A DNA stretch of 64,000 nt from Marinobacter sp. X15-166B. Lineage in GTDB: Bacteria > Pseudomonadota > Gammaproteobacteria > Pseudomonadales > Oleiphilaceae. The stretch spans positions 2,862,820 to 2,926,819 of the forward strand of contig NZ_MEIY01000001.1 of assembly GCF_001752365.1 (NCBI RefSeq), read 5' to 3'. Positions 25,035-36,510 of this stretch are shown here, one piece after another (the stretch's first letter is position 1; each line of letters opens with the position of its first letter). The translations under genes were made by a program, and so were the position numbers. The notes beneath the pieces were generated by a model. The model did not search any database. It saw only the letters and a list, made by a program, of their open reading frames with translations, and had not been told where the DNA came from.

Positions 25035-25889
25035 ATGGCAGGATTGATCAAGATTGGTCTGACCGGCGTGCTGGGCCATCAGACGGCGCTGAACACCACC
25101 GGCAATAACATCGCCAATGTCAACACGCCGGGGTACAGTCGGCAAGAAGTGGTGTTTGACACCCAGCCCGGCAAGCCAACGGGTGCCGGCAATTTGGGGA
25201 CCGGCGTTAACATCTCCAATGTGCGCCGCCTGGCCAACGAGTTTCTGGTGGACCAGATCCGTTCAGACACCGCCTTGCACAGCGAACAGCAAACCCTGAA
25301 TACCGAGCTGTCCCGGCTCGACAATCTGCTGGGCAGCGAAGCAACAGGCATCAACAAGGCCCTGAACAACTTTTTTGCCAGTATGCAAAGTGCCGCCGAA
25401 GACCCCGCGTCCCTGCCGCAACGGCAAATGGTCCTGAGCGAAGCCCAGGGCGTGGTCAACCGTTTCCAGGCCATGCAGCAGGAGTTTATCCAGCAGCGGG
25501 AGCAGGTCAAAACCCAGATGTCGCAGGGGGTGGAAGACGCCAACGCGCTGATCAACAGCATCGCTGAAGTGAATCTGGCGATTTCCAATACACCGGGACT
25601 GGCCCAGGGGCGCGAGCCTAATGGGTTGCTCGACAAACGTGATGATCTGTTGCGGGAGTTGTCCGGACTCGTGTCTGTCCGGGTGGTGCCGGCGGAGGGC
25701 GGCCAGGTTAACGTGCTGCTCAACAATGGCCAGGCGCTGATCACCGGGGGTGAAGCCGCACGCCTGGGGACGCGCACCAGTCCGGAAGACCCGGCGGCAC
25801 TGGAGTTCACCCTGAACGCCGGTGGGCGCGAACTGGTGATTGACCAGCAGATTACCGGCGGCCGGTTCGGGGGGGCTGAAACGGTTTGA
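25035..25889 (+). CDS. flgK: Flagellar hook-associated protein FlgK, N-terminal part (frameshifted)
   Basis: First ~278 residues of HAP1, which joins hook and filament. The start MAGLIKIGLTG and NNIANVNTPGYSRQEVVF are typical. The reading runs to ITGGRFGG and then leaves frame in a run of seven G (25869-25875), ending 4 codons later. With six G the reading continues into LKRFEKESLQPAFDELGRI, exactly the expected next FlgK block (GG-L-x-x-F...LGRIA). So the gene is one base out of frame: mutation, phase-variable slippage or sequencing error. See the companion entry for the C-terminal part. Confidence 0.9.
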   Translation: MAGLIKIGLTGVLGHQTALNTTGNNIANVNTPGYSRQEVVFDTQPGKPTGAGNLGTGVNISNVRRLANEFLVDQIRSDTALHSEQQTLNTELSRLDNLLGSEATGINKALNNFFASMQSAAEDPASLPQRQMVLSEAQGVVNRFQAMQQEFIQQREQVKTQMSQGVEDANALINSIAEVNLAISNTPGLAQGREPNGLLDKRDDLLRELSGLVSVRVVPAEGGQVNVLLNNGQALITGGEAARLGTRTSPEDPAALEFTLNAGGRELVIDQQITGGRFGGAETV

Positions 25890-27069
25890 GAAAGAGTCTC
25901 TGCAACCGGCGTTCGATGAGCTGGGGCGGATTGCCATTGCCCTCGCCGATAATCTCAACCATCAGCACCAGATAGGTATGGATCTGGAGGGGGATCTCGG
26001 GGGCACCTTCTTCACCGAGATCAATGCCCCGGCGGCACAGGCGGGCCGGGTCATCGCCAACGCCAACAACCAGACTCCTGTTGAGGCGGCGCTGGGGGTG
26101 CAGATCACTGACAGCGGCGCATTGAAAGCCGGAACCTGGAGCCTGAAATTCAGCGGTGACGGGCACGATTTCGAGTTGCTGGACCAAGTCAGCGGCAAGG
26201 TCGTGCAAACGGGTCGCCTGCCGTCACCCCTGCCGGCTGAAATATCCATGCCCGGCTTTAACATCCAGATCAGTGGCGCGGTCCTGAACGCCGGTGACAG
26301 CTATCTGATACAGCCTACCCGGCATGCCGCGAGCAGTCTGGAGCTCAAGGTGGACCGGGAAGAAGAGCTGGCCTTCGCGAGCCCGGTGCGGGCAGAAACC
26401 GACGCGGGTAACCGCGGTACCGGCAAGATTGATCAGGGGGTCATGCTGAATGTGCGCAACCCCTTGACCAACAGCCTGCTGCCGGGGTTCAGCAGCCAGG
26501 GGAAGCTGGACCCACCGCTGGAAATTGTTTTCAGTGAGGACGGCGGTACGGGCCGGCTGCAATATACGGTCGTGGATGCCAATAATCCTGCGGTGACGGT
26601 GTTTGCTGCTCAGGATTTTCAGGAGGGGGTCAGCAATACCCTGTTCAGTGACGACCCAAGGGATCCTCAGTACGTCGGTTTTCAGTTCCGGATCAGCGGC
26701 AAGCCCGCACCGGGGGACCGCTTTACCATCGGCTACAACACCGGCGGGGTGTCCGATAACCGCAACGCAGAACTGATGGCCGGGCTGGCCACTGCCAATA
26801 CCATGAACGGCGGCACCCAGAGCTTTACCGAAGGCTACGCCGGGCTGGTGGAAACCGTGGGGGTGAAAACCCGCCAGAGCCAGCTCGACAAAGACGCCGG
26901 TCAGGCACTGCTGGAGCAATCGTTCAATCAGCGCGAGTCCGTGTCCGGCGTTAATCTGGACGAGGAAGCCGGGCGCCTGATCCAGTATCAGGCCGCCTAC
27001 AACGCCTCGGCAAAGGTGATGAACGTGGCCCAGAACCTGTTCGATACCCTGTTATCAACATTCCGGTAA
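25840..27069 (+). CDS. flgK: Flagellar hook-associated protein FlgK, C-terminal part (frameshifted)
   Basis: Continues FlgK from about 25870 to the stop at 27069; joined with the N-terminal part the protein would be about 677 residues. It has no proper start of its own (the first possible codon is a TTG without ribosome site, and the first ~10 residues are out-of-frame sequence). The terminal block SVSGVNLDEEAGRLIQYQAA and YNASAKVMNVAQNLFDTLL is the conserved FlgK C-terminal helix needed for export and assembly. If the frameshift is real, a protein lacking this helix would not assemble and cells would lack filaments. Confidence 0.88.
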   Translation: MTSRLPAAGSGGLKRFEKESLQPAFDELGRIAIALADNLNHQHQIGMDLEGDLGGTFFTEINAPAAQAGRVIANANNQTPVEAALGVQITDSGALKAGTWSLKFSGDGHDFELLDQVSGKVVQTGRLPSPLPAEISMPGFNIQISGAVLNAGDSYLIQPTRHAASSLELKVDREEELAFASPVRAETDAGNRGTGKIDQGVMLNVRNPLTNSLLPGFSSQGKLDPPLEIVFSEDGGTGRLQYTVVDANNPAVTVFAAQDFQEGVSNTLFSDDPRDPQYVGFQFRISGKPAPGDRFTIGYNTGGVSDNRNAELMAGLATANTMNGGTQSFTEGYAGLVETVGVKTRQSQLDKDAGQALLEQSFNQRESVSGVNLDEEAGRLIQYQAAYNASAKVMNVAQNLFDTLLSTFR

Positions 27070-27089
27070 CGGATAAAAGGTAGATAGAC

Positions 27090-28637
27090 ATGATCCGGAT
27101 TTCTTCACATCAGGTGTTCTCCGGCGGTATTAACCGGCTGCAGGAGCTGAACGTTGATATCAACAAAACGTCTGAGCAGATCAGCACCGGTAAACGGGTT
27201 AACCGGCCATCGGATGACCCGGTGGCGGCGGCGCGCATTCTCAAGCTGAACCAGGAGATGGGCCGCATTGATCAGTACCAGCGTAATGCCGACCTGGCCA
27301 ATAACCGGCTCAGCCAGGAAGAGGGTGCCTTGGGGAGTATGGTGGACGTGGTGCAACGGGTCCGGGAGCTGACGGTGCAGGCGGGCAATGGCTCCCTGTC
27401 TCCCGACGACCGCAAGGCCATTGCCGCCGAACTCAAGGAGCGGCTGGGGCAGCTGAGCGCTCTGGCCAACACCCGGGATGCTTCGGGGGAGTACATTTTC
27501 AGCGGGTTTCAGGGCAATACCCCGGCCTTCGGACAAAACATCTCCGGCGACTGGGTGTATCAGGGGGATGAGGGCCAGCGGATGCTGGAAATCGATGATG
27601 GCGTAAAAGTGGCCATCAGCGACAACGGCAAAGACGTGTTTGTGAACGTGCCTGCCGCCAACCCGGATTTCTTTGCGGAAGCCGGTGCCAGTAACCAATC
27701 CGGGGCCCGCATCAGTACGGGGATGGTGCTGGATCAGGCGTTGTTTAATGCGGTGTACCCGGACGACATTGTCATCACGATTAACGCGGGCGCTGACGCT
27801 TTCAGTGCCGCACTGCGTTCAGACCCGGCGACGCCAATTGCAGGTGGGGCCTACCAATCGGGAGAGCCCATCCGTGTGGCCGGTACGCAGGTTGAAATCA
27901 CCGGTGCGGCTGCGGGCGATACCTTTACTCTGAAAACCAGCGACAAACAATCGATCTTCACCAGCATTGAAAAACTGATCTACGGGCTGGAGAATCAGGC
28001 GAAAGCGCCCGCAGTAGCGACGGTTAGCGATGCGAGCTTTGTGCCTGCTGCCAATGACAAATTAGTTGTGAATGGGGAGGAACTGTCGTTTGGTGGTGGC
28101 GAAACGCTTACCGATCTCCGGGATATGATCAACGGCAATGCCGAATTGAACAAGCAGGGCGTAACCGCCACCATAAGTGGCGGCAACCTGCGCATAGAAT
28201 CTGTAGGGCAGGATCTGGATATTCGTGCGGCGGGAAATAACCCTGCGACGGACCCGTGGGCTGGCAATCTGAAGATCACCGGTGCAAAGTTCGACGATAT
28301 TGACATAACGACCGGAGCAGGCAACGCCTCAGCCAGTTTCGCCAGCGGTCAGAGGGCCTACGATGATCTCATCGCCAACTCCCTGACCAACCTGGACAAC
28401 GCCCAGGAAAGCATCGTGGGCACCCAGACCAAAATCGGCGGGCGGATGAACAACATCGAAACCACGCAAAAGTTTCTGGAGGATTCCGCGTTGTACACAA
28501 AAGAGATACGGTCGCAACTTCAGGATCTGGATTATGCAGAAGCCATCAGTACACTGAGTTTTCAGAGTTTTGTGCTGGAAGCGGCGCAGCTGTCTTTTGC
28601 ACAAGTTTCCCGGCTGTCGTTGTTCGACCGGTTGTAA
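27090..28637 (+). CDS. flgL: Flagellar hook-associated protein FlgL (long form)
   Basis: 515 residues, longer than Salmonella FlgL (317) and P. aeruginosa-type proteins (~440). N-terminal QISTGKRVNRPSDDPVAAAR (about 32-51) and the C-terminal flagellin-like helix LDYAEAISTLSFQSFVLEAA are conserved. The extra length is central, in the exposed domain (about 190-420). It is the last adaptor before the flagellin filament and the last gene of the flgF operon; flagellin genes must lie elsewhere. Confidence 0.94.
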   Translation: MIRISSHQVFSGGINRLQELNVDINKTSEQISTGKRVNRPSDDPVAAARILKLNQEMGRIDQYQRNADLANNRLSQEEGALGSMVDVVQRVRELTVQAGNGSLSPDDRKAIAAELKERLGQLSALANTRDASGEYIFSGFQGNTPAFGQNISGDWVYQGDEGQRMLEIDDGVKVAISDNGKDVFVNVPAANPDFFAEAGASNQSGARISTGMVLDQALFNAVYPDDIVITINAGADAFSAALRSDPATPIAGGAYQSGEPIRVAGTQVEITGAAAGDTFTLKTSDKQSIFTSIEKLIYGLENQAKAPAVATVSDASFVPAANDKLVVNGEELSFGGGETLTDLRDMINGNAELNKQGVTATISGGNLRIESVGQDLDIRAAGNNPATDPWAGNLKITGAKFDDIDITTGAGNASASFASGQRAYDDLIANSLTNLDNAQESIVGTQTKIGGRMNNIETTQKFLEDSALYTKEIRSQLQDLDYAEAISTLSFQSFVLEAAQLSFAQVSRLSLFDRL

Positions 28638-28674
28638 GCCTGCGCCGGTGTCGAGATAAAACCACACCCAGCTG

Positions 28675-28702
28675 TTGATTTCGGTACCGGCGTCAGTATA
28701 AT
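28675..28702 (+). promoter_or_regulatory. Sigma-70 promoter of tRNA-Leu
   Basis: TTGATT (28675-28680), 16-base spacer, TATAAT (28697-28702), ending 16 bases before the tRNA. Confidence 0.7.
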
Positions 28703-28718
28703 TCACAACCTCTCCAAG

Positions 28719-28805
28719 GCCAGCGTGGTGAAATTGGTAGACACAGGGGATTCAAAATCCCCCGCCTTCACGGGCTTGGCGGTTCGAGTCCGCCCGCTGG
28801 TACCA
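28719..28805 (+). tRNA. tRNA-Leu (CAA)
   Basis: 87-base class II tRNA with encoded CCA. Acceptor GCCAGCG pairs with CGCTGGT; anticodon loop TTCAAAA gives CAA at 28753-28755; the long variable arm (GCCTTCACGGGC) and GGTTCGAGTCC T-arm are typical of tRNA-Leu. A run of T follows the CCA and acts as terminator. Confidence 0.97.
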
Positions 28806-28904
28806 TTTTTTGCAGTATGCGTATGCCGGAACACCTCTGTCTTCATACCCCTGTTCCGGATCATTTACAGATCGCCCCTGCGATGCGCTTGAGCACTCCT
28901 GTTA

Positions 28905-31116
<2,212 letters not shown>

Positions 31117-31186
31117 CCAGGTCTGTTCTGGCAACGGAGCCGACTGTCCAATTGTGAATTATGGATCTGACTAACGGAGATATTGC

Positions 31187-31549
31187 ATGAAAACCTTTAC
31201 GTTGCTTCTGGCCACTCTGGCGGCACTCGTTCCCGGTCTGGCGATGGCGCAAGACCCTGGTGCCGGCAGCATGGGCGTCATGGGGCAGGTGATTTTCTTT
31301 GCCGGTTTCATCCTGATTTTCTATTTCCTGATCTGGCGTCCCCAGTCCAAGCGTGCCAAAGAGCACAAGGCCCTGATGAGTGGGCTGAACAAGGGTGACG
31401 AAGTGGTGACTTCCGGTGGTATCGCCGGTCGGATTACCCGCGTGGCCGATGATTTTATCCTGGTGGAAGTGGCCGACAACGTGGAGCTGAAGGTGCAGAA
31501 AGTGGCGGTCGCCACGGCATTGCCCAAAGGAACCCTGAAGGATATCTGA
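31187..31549 (+). CDS. yajC: Preprotein translocase subunit YajC
   Basis: 120 residues with one membrane helix (about 25-45, VIFFAGFILIFYFLIWRPQ) and a cytoplasmic tail containing HKALMSGLNKGDEVVTSGGI, the YajC hallmark. An N-terminal extra hydrophobic segment (1-20) resembles a signal sequence. YajC associates with SecDF-YidC at the SecYEG translocon. It is followed by secD and secF in the standard order. Confidence 0.95.
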   Translation: MKTFTLLLATLAALVPGLAMAQDPGAGSMGVMGQVIFFAGFILIFYFLIWRPQSKRAKEHKALMSGLNKGDEVVTSGGIAGRITRVADDFILVEVADNVELKVQKVAVATALPKGTLKDI

Positions 31550-31610
31550 ACCATCGGCTGATTCTGATATAGAAACTCCGAATGCGACTGCTGGTTAACT
31601 AAGGGACCCC

Positions 31611-33485
31611 ATGCTAAACAAGTACCCGCTCTGGAAAAATCTGGTCATCCTGGTCGCCTTGCTGATCGGGTTTGTCTATGCACTGCCGAATCTGTACCCG
31701 GACGATTACGCCGTGCAGATCACCGGCGCACGCAGCAGTACCGACGTCAGCGAAGCCGTCCTCAAGAGAGCGACGACGGCCCTGGAAGGGGCGGGTATCG
31801 CCATCAAGTCCAGCAGTCTGCAGGAGCGGAACGGCCTGATCCGCCTGAACGACGCAGAAGCGCAGTTACGGGCCCGGCCGATTGTCCAGAACATGCTGGG
31901 GCGGGATTACCTGGTGGCCCTGAACATGGCGCCATCCACGCCAGGGTGGTTGCGCAGTCTGGGGGCGGGGCCGATGAAGCTGGGGCTGGATCTGCGCGGC
32001 GGGGTCCACTTCCTGCTGGAAGTGGACATGGACACCGCGCTGGAACAGCGCCTTGAGGCGTTCTCGAGCCAGATCAAACGGGAGTTGCGGGAAGAGCGGA
32101 TTCGCTACCGTGGCGGTGATGTGGATGGGGCGCGGGGTATTGTGCTGAGTTTCCGCGACACCGAGTCCCGCCAGCGGGCGTTCAACCTGATCAGACGCCA
32201 GCATTCTCAGTTCCTGATGCGCGAGCAGACCCAGGGCGATGAGTTCCTGATTTCCCTGACGCTCTCGGAAGCTGAAATCAAAAACATACAGAATTATGCC
32301 CTTGAGCAGAACCTCACCACCATCCGCAACCGGGTCAACGAGCTGGGGGTGGCGGAACCGCTGGTGCAGCGTCAGGGTGCAGACCGCATTATCGTGGAAT
32401 TGCCCGGCGTTCAGGATACGGCGCAGGCCAAACGGGTGCTCGGTGCAACCGCCAATCTGGAGTTTCGACTCGAGGCGCGTCCGGATGCGCCGGTCAGCTC
32501 TACCGAATCTTACGGGTTCCGCGACAATCCGAACCGTGAAGCGCGGCTGGAGCGGGAAATAATCGCGACTGGTAACAATGTTGCCAACGCCCAGCAGGCG
32601 TTTGACGAAAACGGTCAGCCGCAGGTCAACATCACCATGGACGCCGTGGGCGGTGATCTGATGAACCGGGCCACCCGTAACGCCATCAAGCGCCGCATGG
32701 CGGTTCTGTTTATCGAATTCCGTACCGAAACAGAAGAAAAGATGGTCGATGGTGAGTTGCAGTCCGTCGACAAGCGAATTGAAGAGCGCAGCATTATCAG
32801 TCTGGCCACCATTCAGTCAGCGCTGGGCAGCAGTTTCCGCATCACCGGACTGGACTCGATTCCCGAGGCGTCTGAGCTGGCGTTGTTGCTGCGGGCAGGT
32901 TCGCTGGCAGCGCCCATGTATTTTGTCCAGGAACGCACCATTGGCCCCAGCCTGGGGCAGAAAAACATTGATGCGGGATTGATGTCGGTGGTGCTCGGCT
33001 TTGCCCTGGTGCTGCTGTATATGTTGGTGTACTACCGTGGTTTCGGCGCCATTGCCTGTGCCGCGCTGACCCTGAACCTGATGCTGCTGATCGCCTGCAT
33101 GTCGATCCTGTCGGCGACTCTGACCTTGCCAGGCATTGCCGGTATCGTGCTGACGGTCGGTATGGCGGTTGATGCCAACGTGCTGATATTTGAACGCATC
33201 CGGGAAGAACTGAGGGGCGGGGTGCCGCCGCAATCCGCCATTCACGCGGGTTATTCGCGCGCGTTCGTATCGATCTTTGACGCCAATATTACCACCTTGC
33301 TGGTGGCTGTTATTCTGTTTGCCATGGGTTCGGGGCCGGTCAAAGGGTTCGCGGTAACTCTGAGCATCGGTATTCTGACCTCCATGTTCACGGGTTTGGT
33401 GGTCAGCCGGGGTATTGTGAATGCGGTGTATGGCGGCCGGAAGGTTGAAAAGTTATCGATCGGGGGCAAGTTGGCCAATGTCTAA
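31611..33485 (+). CDS. secD: Protein translocase subunit SecD
   Basis: 624 residues (E. coli 615). One N-terminal helix (10-28), a large periplasmic region with GPMKLGLDLRGGVHFLLEVD near 120-140, then five helices from about 450 on, with PSLGQKNIDAGLMSVVLGF and AGIVLTVGMAVDANVLIFER (Asp of the proton path). It uses the proton motive force to pull exported proteins through SecYEG. secF begins inside its last codons. Confidence 0.97.
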   Translation: MLNKYPLWKNLVILVALLIGFVYALPNLYPDDYAVQITGARSSTDVSEAVLKRATTALEGAGIAIKSSSLQERNGLIRLNDAEAQLRARPIVQNMLGRDYLVALNMAPSTPGWLRSLGAGPMKLGLDLRGGVHFLLEVDMDTALEQRLEAFSSQIKRELREERIRYRGGDVDGARGIVLSFRDTESRQRAFNLIRRQHSQFLMREQTQGDEFLISLTLSEAEIKNIQNYALEQNLTTIRNRVNELGVAEPLVQRQGADRIIVELPGVQDTAQAKRVLGATANLEFRLEARPDAPVSSTESYGFRDNPNREARLEREIIATGNNVANAQQAFDENGQPQVNITMDAVGGDLMNRATRNAIKRRMAVLFIEFRTETEEKMVDGELQSVDKRIEERSIISLATIQSALGSSFRITGLDSIPEASELALLLRAGSLAAPMYFVQERTIGPSLGQKNIDAGLMSVVLGFALVLLYMLVYYRGFGAIACAALTLNLMLLIACMSILSATLTLPGIAGIVLTVGMAVDANVLIFERIREELRGGVPPQSAIHAGYSRAFVSIFDANITTLLVAVILFAMGSGPVKGFAVTLSIGILTSMFTGLVVSRGIVNAVYGGRKVEKLSIGGKLANV

Positions 33486-34431
33486 TACGGGAAGAAAACC
33501 TTTCGACTTCATGGGCTGGCGGAAGCTTGCGTTCGCCCTGTCGGCAGTATTGATCGTGATGTCCGTGGTGTCGCTGGCCGTGCGCGGGCTCAACTTCGGC
33601 CTGGATTTTACCGGGGGCACCTCGGTTGAGCTGGCGTATCAGGAAGCGCCGTCGCTGGATGCCATTCGCGACGACCTGAGTGCGGCCGGTTATGAGCAGT
33701 TTGTGGTGCAGAATTTCGGTGCCGACACGGAAATCCTGATCCGTATGGCCGAGTCCGGTAACCCGGAGATGGCCAATGAGGTGGCGGCCGTGCTGGGCGC
33801 CGGTGGCGACACACTGGAGCTGGTCAGTTCCGAGTTTGTGGGCTCCCAGGTGGGTAAGGAGCTGAAGGAAGACAGTGGTCTGGGTCTGCTGATTGCCCTT
33901 GCCGTGGTGCTGATTTACGTGGGTATGCGTTTCCAGCTGAAATTCGGGATCGCTTCGGTTATTCCGCTGGCCCATGACGTGATCATCATTCTAGGGGTGT
34001 TTGCCCTGTTCCAGTGGACCTTTGATCTGACGGTGCTGGCGGCCCTGCTGGCGGTGATCGGTTACTCGCTGAACGACACCATCGTAGTAATGGACCGGAT
34101 TCGCGAGAACTTTCGCCGGATGCGGGAGGGCGACAGCAATCATGTAATTAACGCGTCCATCAATCAGACCCTCAGTCGTACCATCAATACGTCCGGTACC
34201 ACCTTGGTGGTGTTGCTGGCTCTGTACTTTCTGGGTGGCGAGGCAATCAACAACTTCGCCATTGCGCTGATCATCGGTGTGGTGGTGGGAACCTACTCCT
34301 CGATTTATGTCTCGGCGAATCTGTTGATCGTGCTGGGGGTCAGTCGCGAGGACCTGTTGCTGCCGGTGAAAGAAGGCGCAGGCGACGGCGAAGAGGAAGA
34401 GCAGCCGCCGGAATGGTTGAACCGCATGTAG
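33478..34431 (+). CDS. secF: Protein translocase subunit SecF
   Basis: 317 residues from ATG 33478 (MSNTGRKPFDFMGWR), overlapping secD's stop by 8 bases; the frame upstream of that is secD sequence. LNFGLDFTGGTSVELAYQ (about 38-55) and AVIGYSLNDTIVVMDRIREN (about 196-215) are SecF signatures; six helices. The last ~20 residues are acidic. A strong terminator follows. Confidence 0.97.
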   Translation: MSNTGRKPFDFMGWRKLAFALSAVLIVMSVVSLAVRGLNFGLDFTGGTSVELAYQEAPSLDAIRDDLSAAGYEQFVVQNFGADTEILIRMAESGNPEMANEVAAVLGAGGDTLELVSSEFVGSQVGKELKEDSGLGLLIALAVVLIYVGMRFQLKFGIASVIPLAHDVIIILGVFALFQWTFDLTVLAALLAVIGYSLNDTIVVMDRIRENFRRMREGDSNHVINASINQTLSRTINTSGTTLVVLLALYFLGGEAINNFAIALIIGVVVGTYSSIYVSANLLIVLGVSREDLLLPVKEGAGDGEEEEQPPEWLNRM

Positions 34432-34461
34432 CATCGCTGGTATGCCAGCCATGACCGGCAC

Positions 34462-34501
34462 AAAAAAGCCGCGCCCTTGTCGTCAGGGGCGCGGCTTTTT
34501 T
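34462..34501. terminator. Bidirectional intrinsic terminator between secF and suhB
   Basis: A6, then GCCGCGCCCTTG, loop TCGT, CAGGGGCGCGGC, then T7. The stem of about 12 bp with A and T tracts on its flanks can end transcription from both convergent genes. Confidence 0.92.
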
Positions 34502-34527
34502 ACTGGCTGCGATTGCGCGGAGGTGCC

Positions 34528-35328
34528 TCAGTTGGGGAGGCGTCCGCGGAACAATTGCAGCTCCCGCAGGATCTCCTTGAACAGTCTGGGGTTGGCGACC
34601 ACCAGCTGTTTGGACTGCAGGCTGGACGGGTTGCCGACAAAATCACCGGTCAGGGCGCCGGATTCCTGGGCAATGGCCAGCGCAATGGTGAGGTCTTCTG
34701 CTTGTGGCCGCACCACCACGGCAGCGTCCAGAAAGCCGGTCGCCACCCGGGCGATGTCCAGAGCGGTGCAGCCGGAAGTGCGCAGCGAGCCGCTGGAGCG
34801 CGCGAGGGTTGATGCCACTTCGGCCCAGGTGAGCGGGTCGTCGGCGAGTTTGCACTGGTCGAGTACGTTGGTGACGATGGCGGCCTGATCAAGCTGGCGG
34901 ACGTTGCTGGTGCGTCCGCGGCGGCTGTTCAAAATGGCACCCTGACCGCGGCTCGCCGCGTACTCTTCACCGGTAATCGGGTTGGTGAGCAGCAGGTTCT
35001 CGGTACGGTTGTCCCGTTTTTGGATCAGCGCCACCGCGAAGTCCGGAATGCCATTGACAAAATTGTCGCGTCCCAGAAGGGGGAAAATGTGCCAGCTCTT
35101 TTCTGCGGTGCCCGCATCGACTTCATTCATGGGGGCCACAACATGGTCCCGGTAGGCCTTTTGCAGTTGCTCAGCAAAGCTCTCATAAATGGACAGCTCA
35201 GCACGATCAAGTTGTTGCCGTTGCTCGTCACTCCCTTTGTTAGCGGGTTCCTGGCGTTCAAAATGAGCTTTTAAATAGTCAGAGCCCTGGCGCGCGACGC
35301 GCAGAGCCATTTTAATTGCTGGTTGCAT
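34528..35328 (-). CDS. suhB: SuhB / inositol monophosphatase-family protein lacking catalytic residues
   Basis: 266 residues from ATG 35328 (MQPAIKMALRVARQG), which aligns with the start of Pseudomonas SuhB; the longer frame to 35418 is not conserved. Fold markers remain: ASRGQGAILNSRR (125-137), GCTALDIARVATGFLDA (186-202). The metal-binding motif DPLDGTTNF is FPLLGRDNF here (82-90), so D82 is F, D85 is L and T87 is R. The GEE motif is PMN (66-68), and W of WDxAAG is E211, though D212 remains. Enzyme activity is very unlikely. SuhB of E. coli also acts as a Nus-type factor in rRNA antitermination, which does not need catalysis. Divergent from trmJ, as in Pseudomonas. Confidence 0.85.
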   Translation of the reverse strand: MQPAIKMALRVARQGSDYLKAHFERQEPANKGSDEQRQQLDRAELSIYESFAEQLQKAYRDHVVAPMNEVDAGTAEKSWHIFPLLGRDNFVNGIPDFAVALIQKRDNRTENLLLTNPITGEEYAASRGQGAILNSRRGRTSNVRQLDQAAIVTNVLDQCKLADDPLTWAEVASTLARSSGSLRTSGCTALDIARVATGFLDAAVVVRPQAEDLTIALAIAQESGALTGDFVGNPSSLQSKQLVVANPRLFKEILRELQLFRGRLPN

Positions 35329-35599
35329 TAGACTGTTCGATACCTGGATGTATGGAGGGTCGCGTATCATATCAAAATGATGCGGGCCCTTGTACGTTTT
35401 TTGACTCCGCCTTGTCAAGCTGTGTGTCGGACTTACCGTTAATGGGCTGCGAACAGGCCGGTTTTGGTGGTTTTCCCGGCTCGGTACTGCCCGGCAGTGC
35501 CAAGGGTTGTCGCAAGGGGGGCGGGCCGGGCTGGACCGACAGGCCGCCGGCAGATTGTCCGTTTCGGGTTCTTCGGGGAAGCGGGAGCCACCCGCACTC

Positions 35600-35608
35600 T
35601 GGTATAAT
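35600..35608 (+). promoter_or_regulatory. Extended -10 promoter before trmJ
   Basis: TGGTATAAT is an extended -10 element, 35 bases before the trmJ ATG; no good -35 box is seen. The surrounding 315-base gap (35329-35643) between divergent suhB and trmJ holds no other feature that I can support. Confidence 0.6.
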
Positions 35609-35643
35609 TGGCGTAATACGGTTTTTCACAGAGACTTTGCCCT

Positions 35644-36510
35644 ATGCACAAGCCAGCGCTCCCCGGCGACGCGTCCCCGTCTTTCAAGAATCAGGTGCGC
35701 GTTGTTCTGGTTGAAACCTCGCACTCGGGCAATATCGGCGCCGTCGCCCGGGCCATGAAAAACATGGGCTTCGCTAATTTGTGGCTGGTGAATCCGGCTT
35801 CGTTTCCGGATGAAACCTCTTACGCCCGCGCCGCCGGCGCCGCCGACATTCTGGATCAGGCCCGGGTGGTGACCAGTCTGGCGGACGCCATCGATGACTG
35901 CGCCCTGGTCATGGGCACCAGTGCCCGGGGCCGCAAAGTACCCTGGCCGGTGATGGCGCCGCCCCAGGCTGCGGGGAAGGTTGCGGAGTATGTCAGTCAC
36001 GGCCCGGTAGCGGTGGTGTTTGGTCGTGAAAACCACGGTTTGAGCAATGATGAACTCCATCGTTGCCACTTCCATATTCATATTCCGTCCAATCCGGATT
36101 ACAGTTCGCTGAATCTGTCGATGGCGGTGCAGGTGGTCACCTACGAACTGCGCATGCACTACTTGCAGACCCTTGCCGGCGAGGGTGCCAGTCCGTGCCT
36201 GAGTGCGATGACCTCTCCGGCGGATGAAGGCTGGGATGTGCCTCTGGCCAATGTTCACGATGTCGAAGGGTTCATCCAGCATCTGGAGTCCACTCTGGAA
36301 GTGATTGACTTTCATCGGCAAGATAAGCCACGCCATTTGATGACACGGCTTCGCCGGTTGTTTCAGCGGGCGCAACTGGACCAGATGGAGGTCAACATTC
36401 TCCGTGGGGTGTTAAGCGCCGTGCAAAAAACCGCCGCTGCCGGCGGCGCATCAAAAGCCACAGACAAAAGCAAAAAGACCACAGGCACACAGGGTGCGCA
36501 TCATGTTTAA
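35644..36510 (+). CDS. trmJ: tRNA (cytidine/uridine-2'-O-)-methyltransferase TrmJ
   Basis: 288 residues. SPOUT-class methyltransferase that 2'-O-methylates position 32 of several tRNAs. [20 protein letters not shown] (about 20-39) and the AdoMet-knot motifs [19 protein letters not shown] (about 122-140) and [20 protein letters not shown] (about 148-167) are clear. The Lys/Ala-rich last ~25 residues are a disordered tail. It overlaps cysE by 8 bases. Confidence 0.95.
   Translation: MHKPALPGDASPSFKNQVRVVLVETSHSGNIGAVARAMKNMGFANLWLVNPASFPDETSYARAAGAADILDQARVVTSLADAIDDCALVMGTSARGRKVPWPVMAPPQAAGKVAEYVSHGPVAVVFGRENHGLSNDELHRCHFHIHIPSNPDYSSLNLSMAVQVVTYELRMHYLQTLAGEGASPCLSAMTSPADEGWDVPLANVHDVEGFIQHLESTLEVIDFHRQDKPRHLMTRLRRLFQRAQLDQMEVNILRGVLSAVQKTAAAGGASKATDKSKKTTGTQGAHHV

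Noticed and set aside
35329..35418. N-terminal extension of SuhB to 35418
   Set aside because: The additional 30 residues do not match the family; MQPAIKMALR aligns with the known start.
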